From positions 1 to 64,000 of the forward strand of contig JAJCYM010000020.1 of assembly GCA_029262895.1 (NCBI GenBank): a stretch of 64,000 bases of DNA. Direction: 5' to 3'. This document shows, one piece after another, positions 32,688 through 41,312 of this stretch (position 1 is the stretch's first letter; every line of letters begins with the position of its first letter). The position numbers and the translations under genes are program-made. This DNA is from Roseivirga sp. (GTDB lineage: Bacteria; Bacteroidota; Bacteroidia; Cytophagales; Cyclobacteriaceae). The notes under the pieces are model-generated. The model did no database searches, was not told the origin of the DNA, and saw only the letters and a program-made list of their open reading frames with translations.

Positions 32688-33404
32688 CGCTTCACAATAT
32701 TAATTTCAATCTGAACGAAATGGGGAAACTGAAGATTATTTGATTGTTAATAATCCAGGTCCTGCATTTCCTAACTGTTAGAAGCTCTAAACCAGTGAAT
32801 TGTTACAGGCAAAGTCGATTTTATGAGTTAACTACCTCAGTACCCTTTTTTCTTTTTAGCTGTGCTTACATTATCTCTCAGTAACCGCTATTTGTGTTCT
32901 CGCAAACAGTTTCATAAGGGAGACCGGGTTTTAAGAGGTTCATCTGTTCGTTTGTGAAGACACAGACGAAAATATCTGCGACAGTAGGTTGGTTGCAATG
33001 AGATGTTCTGGCCCCAACTAAACCGTTCGTGAGGTGGGTTTTCTCCCATGAGGAAGACTTGAGTACCAAACTCGGTATTTCTTGTGTCTTCAGATAAAAT
33101 AGGAGCATGGGCACAATCAGTCCCTTAGGGACATAAAATGGGATAGAAATTAGATGTTGAATTTCGTTGTGCCGTAGGTACAACACATTATTTATCTTCA
33201 AGAGGAGGTTTAAAGGTCAAGCTTATGTACCTAAAGGCACAAAGGTTGTGTCTGGGGTATCTTTTACCAAAATATCGTCCCGATGGGACTTATTACTCAT
33301 CCTAATGACATCAATAGCTTTTATAAGGGAAACTAGTTTTGAAAGGTTCTTTAGTTCGTTTGTCTCCCCACAAACTAAGGCATCTGTAAAATGGGTTTTG
33401 TGAG
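32688..33404. repeat. Repeat- and palindrome-rich non-coding stretch
   Basis: About 0.7 kb without a credible gene; frames of 107 and 78 codons here follow the repeats and look non-coding. Two direct-repeat copies (32910-32981 and 33320-33391, roughly 70% alike with single-base gaps) flank four short palindromes of the form GTnCC...GGnAC. These are GTCCCTTAGGGAC at 33120-33132, GTGCCGTAGGTAC at 33169-33181 (within a 19-base dyad 33166-33184), GTACCTAAAGGCAC at 33227-33240 and GTCCCGATGGGAC at 33277-33289. The first copy holds an 8-bp hairpin (32949-32968) with a 4-base loop. Likely a degenerate dispersed repeat cluster. Confidence 0.6.
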
Positions 33405-36400
33405 CTAATCACCCCCAGTGCCCTTTTTCTTCTTTTTCTTTTTGAAAAGGCCTTTAAGCACGTCCTCGGCTTTTTTCTTGGTGTTTTTCAGCTCAGTGCT
33501 TAGGCTATCTTTAGGGATTCCCAACTTATTGGTGAGCTTCACTGCAGCACTATCAAATTGGCTGTTCAAGGTAGATTTTGCGGAGTCCTTGAGCTGATCC
33601 ACCTTAGCATCCACCACCTTTTCTGCAGAGTCTTTAGCTGCCTCCACTTGCTCGGTCACCTCTTCCTTCACCTCCTCTTTCTTATCATCCACCTTGGTTT
33701 TGATTGAGGCCGTTACCGTAGAACCAAGACTTGAACCATCAGAAGAACGCACACCTGCCAGACCCACCTGAGGATCAGCATATGAGCCTTTAAGACTCAT
33801 ATCAAGTTTGACATCCGATCCAATCGCAGCTTTGTTATTAGTCAGGGAAGACAACAAACTGTTTAGCTGTGTGCCAATTTGACCAGCCGGTACATCCAGA
33901 CCTATCACATAATCCAGGCTGCCATCTATTCCTGTACTACCCGCTATTTCGGTTTCATAATTGCCAAGTTTGAGCTTAAATGGTTTTACGAACAGCCTGC
34001 CATCCTTAATTTCTGCGGACATTTTTACTTTGTCCAATGTAGCCGAAGAAATATTGGCCAGTTTGGATACTGACCCCAGTTCAGAAATGATGCCCGACTG
34101 CCCCAAGCTGGCTTCCAATACCTGAATAAGACCATTGCCCGTCAAGGATGAATAATCAGGCATCATATCTTCATTCAGCAAACCTGAAATGGAGAAATCT
34201 GTGTTGAACAGACCTGTCATCTTCTCGGTAACCGGAGCCATTTTCTGGATCATTGTTATACTCTGAAAAGCAGTTGGAATAGAGACACTGTTTACATCAA
34301 ACCCGAAATCAAATGATGGCTTTTCAGGGCGGCTGTCATATTTTCCATTCATTATTACAGTACCATTCAAGGCATTGAACTTGGCCCTGTTCAAATCCAG
34401 GGCACCATCCCTTACTATAAACTTCCCTGAAATATCATTCATGGCTAATTGGTTATACACCACCTCATCGATTCTCGAATCAAGGATGAACTCCACGTTC
34501 TCAGGAAGCCTGATCACCTCATAGGGTTCAGATTCTATTGTCTCTTCTTCAGATTCCTCTGTGGTCATCCACTCATTCACGTTGAGCACATCTGCTGTCA
34601 CATCCAGGTTTCCAGTCAAAGTTTCTTCATTTAGTGCAAAGCCCAGATAATTAGAGATGCTACCATTAAGACTATAATTAGTTTCACCCGCTTTGCCCTT
34701 CAAAGAATTGACCTCAATTGATCGAGTGGAAAAGGTGGTATTGGCTTCAGATATGGAATAAACCTGAGCCATACTCTCGTCCTCATATACAAAATTTGAG
34801 AGGGTCACTTCGCCTTTGGTCGGTAAATTTCTAAATCTTCTTGCCTCCACATCAGCCATGCTTCCGGATGACTTCAAATCTGCGATCATCATACCCTTTA
34901 TTGAGACACCTTCCATTGGGTAGAGCATCATTAGCTTCTCCAGGTCAAGTGTACCCTTTCCCTCAACATCCCATTTTGGATTATCAAGATTCTCAATGGT
35001 CGCCTTAGCTTCAAATGGTTGATTGTCCATTTCCATGCTTAATCGACTGACGTCAATTTTTGTATCATCCATTCTACCAGAGACATTTCTGACTCGAGAT
35101 GTGAGATTAATATTCTCTATTGGAGAAGGCAGCTCCGCATAGCGAATCAGTCCATTATCCAGCTGAATATTCATGTTAATAGCGGGAATGATGTTTCTGG
35201 CACTGTCATATTTCCCATTGGCACTAGCATCTATCTCAAGCAAACCACTTAGCTCAAGACCGTCTACAGGAATCATCTTACTAATATCTCCCAAGTTCAG
35301 TTTACCTTTCAGTTTGCTTTCAATGGGGTAATCTTTGAGGTTGAGCACCATTAGTGAAGCATCAAAGGGGTTACTACCAAAGTCCACATGCATTTGCTTC
35401 AAATCCACAGAAGTTTCTTCTACCACGCCTGAGGCATTCTTAACACTGAGATCTACTTGAACATTGGTGATTGATTCTGGTAAATCAGGATAATGGATCA
35501 TTCCATCTTTTACGTTCAAATCGAGGTTGAAACCTGGCATCTGCTCCTCGGAATAGGTGCCTCGAACATTACCAGAGAAGGCCACCTGACCGGCAGCTTC
35601 AATATCATCAAAACTCTCAGTGTAAGCCCCAGGGATTAGGGAAAACAGCTCTTTGAAGTCTGTGGAAGGGGATGAAAAACCAATATCCATTTTGTATCCT
35701 TCATCTAACATGGCAAAGGTTCCATCAATCGACAATGGAAATTTGTTGATTACAAATTCATTCTCTTTGAAGGTGTATGTCGAGTTAGGGAGGTCTATGC
35801 TCAATATCAGATCTATATCCAGGCTCTTATTCGCAACGTATTCTGCACCGTCATAGATTAGACCAACTTCATCAATAGTACCAATGGTTTTAAGGTCAAA
35901 AACTTCTGAGGCAAAGTCGCCCCTTCCTTTCAAATTAATACCTGATAGTTGATTGATTACGCCTGAGGCCTGGTCGTAGTAGACAAACTCTCCATCTGTA
36001 ATTGAAAACTTGTTGATACCAAAATCTACACTCCCTCCAGCCGATTCGGTTTCGGTAACCGGCTCCTCCGAAGGTTTGGCGATATCATAATTGGCCGCAC
36101 CATTTTCCAGCACCATAATCAGGAACCTGGGCGCATCCATGTCAACTCCTTTGATGGCTATTTGATCACCAAAAAGAATATCACTCAGGTTCACTCTTGC
36201 TTCCAGGTCACCTACATGTACCAAGGTATCTCCTTCAAAAATACCTCGACCTACAATTCCAAAATCTCCAAGTGAAACAGTAAAGTCGGGAAAGTTCTTG
36301 ATCATCGATAGACCAAACTTATCCACATCGAAATAAACCGTGGCTTCAGTCGCTTTCTCAAATTCCTGAACGATGATCTCTTTGATCTTGTCTTTAAAAA

Positions 36401-36473
36401 AGATTGGAACAAGCAAAATGGCTATGAACAAAAAGAGAATAAAGCCAACGATGATCTTAGCCAGTCGTTTCAT
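33405..36473 (-). CDS. AsmA-like membrane-anchored periplasmic protein
   Basis: 1022 residues. One N-terminal membrane helix (about 7-27) anchors a long beta-rich periplasmic body of the AsmA family, whose larger members (TamB, YhdP, YdbH) form hydrophobic grooves that carry phospholipids between membranes. Repeating units are visible with the pattern GLI.YPDLP or IRYAELPSPIENINLTSRV, typical of AsmA/DUF748 repeats, and an AsmA_2-like block lies near 690-880. The C-terminus is a long Lys/Glu/Asp/Ala coil (about 925-1000) ending in seven lysines. Whether it bridges to the outer membrane is inference. Confidence 0.88.
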   Translation of the reverse strand: MKRLAKIIVGFILFLFIAILLVPIFFKDKIKEIIVQEFEKATEATVYFDVDKFGLSMIKNFPDFTVSLGDFGIVGRGIFEGDTLVHVGDLEARVNLSDILFGDQIAIKGVDMDAPRFLIMVLENGAANYDIAKPSEEPVTETESAGGSVDFGINKFSITDGEFVYYDQASGVINQLSGINLKGRGDFASEVFDLKTIGTIDEVGLIYDGAEYVANKSLDIDLILSIDLPNSTYTFKENEFVINKFPLSIDGTFAMLDEGYKMDIGFSSPSTDFKELFSLIPGAYTESFDDIEAAGQVAFSGNVRGTYSEEQMPGFNLDLNVKDGMIHYPDLPESITNVQVDLSVKNASGVVEETSVDLKQMHVDFGSNPFDASLMVLNLKDYPIESKLKGKLNLGDISKMIPVDGLELSGLLEIDASANGKYDSARNIIPAINMNIQLDNGLIRYAELPSPIENINLTSRVRNVSGRMDDTKIDVSRLSMEMDNQPFEAKATIENLDNPKWDVEGKGTLDLEKLMMLYPMEGVSIKGMMIADLKSSGSMADVEARRFRNLPTKGEVTLSNFVYEDESMAQVYSISEANTTFSTRSIEVNSLKGKAGETNYSLNGSISNYLGFALNEETLTGNLDVTADVLNVNEWMTTEESEEETIESEPYEVIRLPENVEFILDSRIDEVVYNQLAMNDISGKFIVRDGALDLNRAKFNALNGTVIMNGKYDSRPEKPSFDFGFDVNSVSIPTAFQSITMIQKMAPVTEKMTGLFNTDFSISGLLNEDMMPDYSSLTGNGLIQVLEASLGQSGIISELGSVSKLANISSATLDKVKMSAEIKDGRLFVKPFKLKLGNYETEIAGSTGIDGSLDYVIGLDVPAGQIGTQLNSLLSSLTNNKAAIGSDVKLDMSLKGSYADPQVGLAGVRSSDGSSLGSTVTASIKTKVDDKKEEVKEEVTEQVEAAKDSAEKVVDAKVDQLKDSAKSTLNSQFDSAAVKLTNKLGIPKDSLSTELKNTKKKAEDVLKGLFKKKKKKKGTGGD

Positions 36474-36568
36474 AGCATTGAAAAGTTAAAAGGATAACAA
36501 AGTTATTAAAATAACCCCTGAAGAACTCGATTATTTTAAATCTTCAACAATTGATGATGTAGGAGATA

Positions 36569-37108
36569 CTAGCGTTTTAGCCTTCTAATTTTCTTTGGGC
36601 CAAACCACAGCCATAGCCCCGAGAAAACCAGGACCAAAAGTCCTATTCCCAATGCATTCATAGAAATTAGTTTGAAGAATTCACTAATGATGGTGCCATC
36701 ATGGATGCTTTCAATCCAATCGGAATTCCGTTTGGCCACAGACAGCACTTCCAAAGAGGTGGCATCAAGCTGTGCTTCCCAACTGCCAGTATCAAAAATG
36801 ACCTTGGCGATGCCCTTGGTTGGCCGGTACTCAATTCGATCAATATTTGCTGATGTAAGCCCAAGTGAATCTACGGCTGCAATAGCCGCAGCACTCAATT
36901 CTTCTACCGACTTCCATTCTGAGGCATTCAGAGATATCCCTTTTTGGGTTGGGGGCTGCAAGACGTCAAAGTCCTTTTTCCAGGCAAGCAGAATGCCGGT
37001 AATTGCACTAATTATCACCAGCAAAGCAATGCTTATGCTGAAGTAGCGGTGCCACACTCTGTAGCCACGTACTGTTTTGGATAATTTGCTGACGTCTTTT
37101 CTACTCAT
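36569..37108 (-). CDS. PepSY-domain membrane protein
   Basis: 179 residues. Two membrane helices (about 25-45 and 150-170) enclose a periplasmic PepSY domain of about 100 residues. The opening YRVWHRYFSISIALLVIISAITGILLAWKK-type segment (positions about 17-46) and the closing GLWLWFGPKK are typical of PepSY-associated TM proteins, short relatives of the PiuB/FoxB iron reductases. The complete reductases have four helices; this shorter form has no haem-binding His pair that I can assign beyond H20. It is usually linked to siderophore or haem reduction, but no receptor gene is adjacent. Confidence 0.82.
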   Translation of the reverse strand: MSRKDVSKLSKTVRGYRVWHRYFSISIALLVIISAITGILLAWKKDFDVLQPPTQKGISLNASEWKSVEELSAAAIAAVDSLGLTSANIDRIEYRPTKGIAKVIFDTGSWEAQLDATSLEVLSVAKRNSDWIESIHDGTIISEFFKLISMNALGIGLLVLVFSGLWLWFGPKKIRRLKR

Positions 37109-37172
37109 TCGAGACTGTATGTTTTCTCATCTCAACGCGCAATTATATGAAATTATATCAGTGTGGCAACCA

Positions 37173-38561
37173 CTATAACCACTTGAGGAGCAAATCGACA
37201 TATTTCTTGACCTTTTTAGTATATGGAGGGTAAAGGATTTTTAAGGAAGTAAGGCCAACTCTTTGACGCAAAATCGCTTTCTCATTTGAAAAGGCACGAA
37301 AACCATAAAAACCATGTGACTTGCCTATGCCGCTGTTGTTCACTCCGCCAAAGGGTAGATAATTGTTCGAGAAATGAATGTTGCCGTCATTCACACAGAC
37401 CCCTCCGGCACTGGTCTCTTTAAGCACCCTCTCTATACTTTGGCTGTTTCCGCTAAAAATATAAAGAGCCAAAGGTTTATGACCTGCGTTAATCCTGTTT
37501 ATGGCCTCATCGAGGTTTTGAAAAGGCAAAACTGGTAAAATGGGCCCGAAAATTTCCTCTTCCAACAACTTCATCTTTTCATCAACCCCTGTAAGCAATG
37601 TTGGAGAAATTCTCAATTGCCCTTCATTCAATTCGCCCCCGCATTCTATTTTTGCATTGTGCTCCAGGGCATCTTTCAGAAGGAATTTTAAATGATGAAA
37701 ATGTCCGCTATTAACTATACCCGCCATGTCGTCTAGATTTTCATCATACACGTATTTAATCTGTTCCTTCAAGACAGCAACAAACTCATCGTGCACTGCC
37801 TGATGCACTAAAATATAGTCAGGAGCAATGCAGGTCTGCCCACCATTGAGAAACTTGTTAAACACAACTTTCTCAGCTGCATCCTTCAGGTGAGCCGTTT
37901 CGTCAATAATATTCGGTGATTTACCACCTAGCTCCAGTGTCACCGATGTCAGATGCTTACTGGCAGCCTGCATTACTATTTTACCCACCTTTGGACTTCC
38001 CGTAAAGAAGATATGATCAAAGGGCAATGCCAACAATTCTGTTGATACTTCAAGGCCTCCCTCTAGAAGAAAAACCTCCTCCTTCTCAAAAATATCCTCC
38101 ACCATTTGCGCCATCAAGGCAGAGGTATGAGCGGTTATTTCGGAGGGCTTGAGAAAAACCGTATTACCTGCTGCAATGGCCGAAACCAGGGGAGAGATCA
38201 TAAGGCTGAAAGGATAATTCCATGGTCCGATAATCAAACAAACTCCCTTTGGTTCGAGTATTACGGATGATCGTGATCCAAATAATGTTAAGGGTGTTTT
38301 CACTCTTTTCGGTCTCATCCACCTCCTGAGATATTTTATGGTGTGATCAATTTCAGCCTTAACCAAATAGTACTCGGTAAGATCCGTTTCAGCGGCTGGC
38401 TTTTTAAAATCATTATGCAAGGCCTGCTGAAGCTCTATCCTGTGGTTCAGCAGCCAATTTTTGAGCACCTTGAGCTTGTCAATTCTTAAAGTGGCACTGG
38501 AAGCCCTGAGCTGAATTGCTCTTTGTTTGTGTAACTCAAAAACCGTTTGGAGCTGTGACAT
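37173..38561 (-). CDS. Aldehyde dehydrogenase, ALDH3-like
   Basis: 462 residues, the short length of class 3 and fatty aldehyde dehydrogenases. Oxidises aldehydes to acids with NAD(P)+. Motifs are GPWNYPF, the cofactor block FLKPSE, the catalytic Glu in ELGGKSP and the nucleophile C244 in NGGQTC, matching Cys243 of mammalian ALDH3A1; EEIFGPILPVLPF and NFGG-type blocks follow near the C-terminus (LPFGGVNNSGIG). The hydrophobic or basic C-terminus (KKVKKYVDLLLKWL) could associate with the membrane. Monocistronic by position. Confidence 0.92.
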   Translation of the reverse strand: MSQLQTVFELHKQRAIQLRASSATLRIDKLKVLKNWLLNHRIELQQALHNDFKKPAAETDLTEYYLVKAEIDHTIKYLRRWMRPKRVKTPLTLFGSRSSVILEPKGVCLIIGPWNYPFSLMISPLVSAIAAGNTVFLKPSEITAHTSALMAQMVEDIFEKEEVFLLEGGLEVSTELLALPFDHIFFTGSPKVGKIVMQAASKHLTSVTLELGGKSPNIIDETAHLKDAAEKVVFNKFLNGGQTCIAPDYILVHQAVHDEFVAVLKEQIKYVYDENLDDMAGIVNSGHFHHLKFLLKDALEHNAKIECGGELNEGQLRISPTLLTGVDEKMKLLEEEIFGPILPVLPFQNLDEAINRINAGHKPLALYIFSGNSQSIERVLKETSAGGVCVNDGNIHFSNNYLPFGGVNNSGIGKSHGFYGFRAFSNEKAILRQRVGLTSLKILYPPYTKKVKKYVDLLLKWL

Positions 38562-39000
38562 ATCTGAAGATCGGGGAAATCTAATGAATAATATGACACC
38601 TCGAAAGGACTCAGGACAAATGAGACCCTGTCGGTGAGTTCAAGAAACTTTATGGCCAGATTCTCCGTAATACTAAATCCCTGTATGGTGTAGAGGCTAT
38701 AGAAGGCGTTGAGAGTGGGGGGTAGATTGGTTTTGATTTAAGTCTGAATCAATTGGAAAGTCTGTAATACTTTAATTTTGCCTTATTCAACCACCAACAG
38801 GGGAGTTATGTTGAAGCCCTGGATATGATTACCGAGGCGATCATGATGTACAATTCATTAGAACACAAAGCATGATGCAATTTGTAATAAGCACGATATT
38901 AAGGAGTAAGAGGATTAGTGGTAATGAGAAGAAAAAATATCTGAAGCAATACGTCAGACAGGTTCAGAAAAAGCGATTAAGCCAAACCATTAAATAGGCA
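38562..39000. other. Decayed intergenic stretch
   Basis: 440 bases with no intact gene. A TPR-like remnant lies at 38768-38875 (listed separately), followed by a 40-codon frame (38875-38997) with a basic product in another frame. The first 200 bases (38562-38767) show nothing recognisable. The stretch looks like eroded coding DNA. Confidence 0.4.
38768..38875 (+). pseudogene. TPR-like remnant, probably decayed
   Basis: A frame beginning after an in-frame stop gives YFNFALFNHQQGSYVEAL then DMITEAIMMYNSLEHKA, followed by a stop. The spacing of Ala, Leu, Gly, Tyr and Ala residues matches a TPR helix pair (as in YNLALVYHQQGNYEEAL-type units). No start codon or neighbouring repeats survive in frame. 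A basic 40-residue tail follows in a different frame. Best read as the remains of a TPR gene; chance resemblance is possible. Confidence 0.35.
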
Positions 39001-41220
39001 CTACATACTCAGTATTGTAAATTCCACTCTTCTATTTAAAGCCCGACCCCTTCTCGAGCGATTCGAGGTTAGCGGAACTTCTTCACCATACCAAACAAAT
39101 CTAAGTCGGTTGTCTTCCACACCAAGCGTGGCCAATCCTTCACGAACAGCCTTGACTCTTCTAAACGAAAGGTCCACATTGTACTCCAAGGTGCCGTAGT
39201 TGTCTGTATGGCCTGCAAGCTCTACTATGGCAGTAGGATAGTCATTCATGAATTTTGCGAGGTTGCGCATTTCTACCCAAGACTGCGGTTTTAAAAGGTC
39301 TTTGTCAAAATCAAAGAACACATTTCTGATAATAAAGGAAGCGCCCGGAGCAGCCTTAACTACCTGGACATTCAAATTGATAGGTGGTGCATCTACGGAT
39401 TGTAAAACCGAATTTCTTTGTATTTCAGGTAGTCCTAATTCTCTACGCTGTGCGTTGTAAATTTCAAAAGTGTCTCTTCGTAGTGGCGGCAATGCCAAAT
39501 TGATCGCGACTCCTTTAATAATGTCTTCTGGCACTTCTATGGGCGCTCCTGTTTCGAGCTCGGCACTGTCCAAATCCAATCTATCCAGAGTAACCGCGTA
39601 AATATTAAGATCGGCCACATCCAAGAGGTCTATCGTAGAGCCAACAGGTATAAATCCAGGGATTTCGGCTCGGTAGCTGTAAATCTCGTCAGCAGGTAAC
39701 TCGATGCAATAGTCACCCCCCAAATCGGTACGTACGCGACCCACCTCAACTCCATCTCTTAACCTTGAAAACACCACTTCCGCATCAAGGGGTTGTCGGG
39801 TTTCCGGATCCACAATTCTTCCGCAAAGCGTAACCAACCTGAGTTGTTCAGTCACCAGGGGAAGAGTGAAGGTATGAATGTCCAAATCGTTGCCCTCTAC
39901 CTCTCTACAGAAATAGCCAAATGAACCATCCAGGGGCAAGAAGAGAAACATGTCGTCTACCTCAGTATTGAGTATTGGTCCAAGGTTCTCAGGTTCGGTC
40001 CAGCTTTGCCATGAATTATCAAGCCTTCGCGTCATAAAAACATCTTTTTTACCATAACCACTGAATCCGTTGGAAGTAAAGAACATGGTCTTTTTATCAG
40101 GCATTAGATAGGGCCCTTCTTCTTCTCCTGCCGTGTTAATTGTAGGGCCCATATGCATTGGTTCTGTCCACAGACCATCTCTTTGCAAAAAGCTTACGTA
40201 AAGATCTCGAAAGCCCTCTGTTCCACGCCCTTCCTCTGATATAAGTAAGATTTCACTATCAGCAGTAAGCCAAAAATTGACATTCTCATGCACATTCAAG
40301 TCATTGAATATCTTGAGGTTCTCCGGGTAGGTCCATTGGGTTCTGGATTGTCTTCGACTTTTGGCAATACCATACCTCATGCCCCCATTCAAATATTCAT
40401 TGCCTAGAATGATGAGCTCTTCAGACTCCAGAAGGAATGAGCTAATGAAGTTAGGGTCTATATTGTTAAGGGGTTCTCCAATGTTCTTGGCTTTGCCCCA
40501 GTCTTTGGTCTGATTGTCAAAATCAGAGAGCCAGATGTCTTCCAAATCATCTACCCCGCCAATGTTATCTTCATGACCCCGCCTACTGAAATAGAGGGTT
40601 TTCTTATCTCTGGTTAGCAAGGGTTTTATTTCCCTCACCTCGCTGTTTACCAAATCATTCAATCTGGTTACTACCAGCTTTGTGTTGATATTTGGCATCA
40701 GATTTATCTCGGCCTTAATCGAGTCACGAGAGTTGGAAATACCGATGGCATCAATCGCATTAAATCCATCAACCGCGCGCCCATCCACGACAATTTTGAT
40801 CGCCCCGACATTATAATCGGTAAGCTCCATAAAAATATATGACATGCGCCAGGGATCTCTTACCGGTCCTGGGGTCTGTTGAAATACCAGATGTTCATTG
40901 TCTCTTTCATCATACAAAAAAACCTGTCGAATCGCCCCTGGATTGTAGCTTTCGGCTATGGCCACCTGCATAATGGGCATGGGTAAATCGAAGCCTACCT
41001 TAATGTACTCTTCCGTATCATTTTTGAAGGCCGTCCATGCATTTGGATTGTCCCCACCGGAGGGCAGGATATTGGGTTTCTCCAATATTTGATCTGCCGA
41101 ATACTGTAACTCTGTAAGTTCTGTGGAATAGTCGATGACCCTTGCAGCCCATTGTACGGTTGTTTGGGCACGCAAGTCAAGGCAAAAGATTATCAGTAAA
41201 GAAATAATCCAGAATCTCAT
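39001..41220 (-). CDS. OmpA-family protein with PD40 propeller
   Basis: 739 residues from the Met at 41220, chosen because a signal peptide (MRFWIISLLIIFCL, cleavage near AQ) starts there; an extra 13 upstream codons look unconserved. Domains in order: an F5/8-like or beta-sandwich region (about 20-180), WD40-like PD40 repeats (about 190-450), a CarboxypepD_reg domain (about 455-540), and a C-terminal OmpA peptidoglycan-binding domain (about 610-739, FDFDKDLLKP, GHTDNYG). The layout recalls PorE of type IX secretion but lacks the TPR part. It probably tethers the outer membrane to the cell wall. A large family; the exact role is open. Confidence 0.88.
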   Translation of the reverse strand: MRFWIISLLIIFCLDLRAQTTVQWAARVIDYSTELTELQYSADQILEKPNILPSGGDNPNAWTAFKNDTEEYIKVGFDLPMPIMQVAIAESYNPGAIRQVFLYDERDNEHLVFQQTPGPVRDPWRMSYIFMELTDYNVGAIKIVVDGRAVDGFNAIDAIGISNSRDSIKAEINLMPNINTKLVVTRLNDLVNSEVREIKPLLTRDKKTLYFSRRGHEDNIGGVDDLEDIWLSDFDNQTKDWGKAKNIGEPLNNIDPNFISSFLLESEELIILGNEYLNGGMRYGIAKSRRQSRTQWTYPENLKIFNDLNVHENVNFWLTADSEILLISEEGRGTEGFRDLYVSFLQRDGLWTEPMHMGPTINTAGEEEGPYLMPDKKTMFFTSNGFSGYGKKDVFMTRRLDNSWQSWTEPENLGPILNTEVDDMFLFLPLDGSFGYFCREVEGNDLDIHTFTLPLVTEQLRLVTLCGRIVDPETRQPLDAEVVFSRLRDGVEVGRVRTDLGGDYCIELPADEIYSYRAEIPGFIPVGSTIDLLDVADLNIYAVTLDRLDLDSAELETGAPIEVPEDIIKGVAINLALPPLRRDTFEIYNAQRRELGLPEIQRNSVLQSVDAPPINLNVQVVKAAPGASFIIRNVFFDFDKDLLKPQSWVEMRNLAKFMNDYPTAIVELAGHTDNYGTLEYNVDLSFRRVKAVREGLATLGVEDNRLRFVWYGEEVPLTSNRSRRGRALNRRVEFTILSM

Positions 41221-41312
41221 AGGTGAAAATTTGCCTATGTATTTACACATCATCAGCATGTAAAAATAATGATTTACGGCTAATTCTGCCGAGTAAATCC
41301 AAAAAACCCAAG

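Noticed and set aside
32878-33201. 107-codon minus-strand frame in the repeat stretch
   Set aside because: It is built from the direct repeat and palindromes; no domain and poor codon pattern.
33167-33403. 78-codon plus-strand frame in the repeat stretch
   Set aside because: Overlaps the palindrome cluster and second direct repeat; likely a chance frame.
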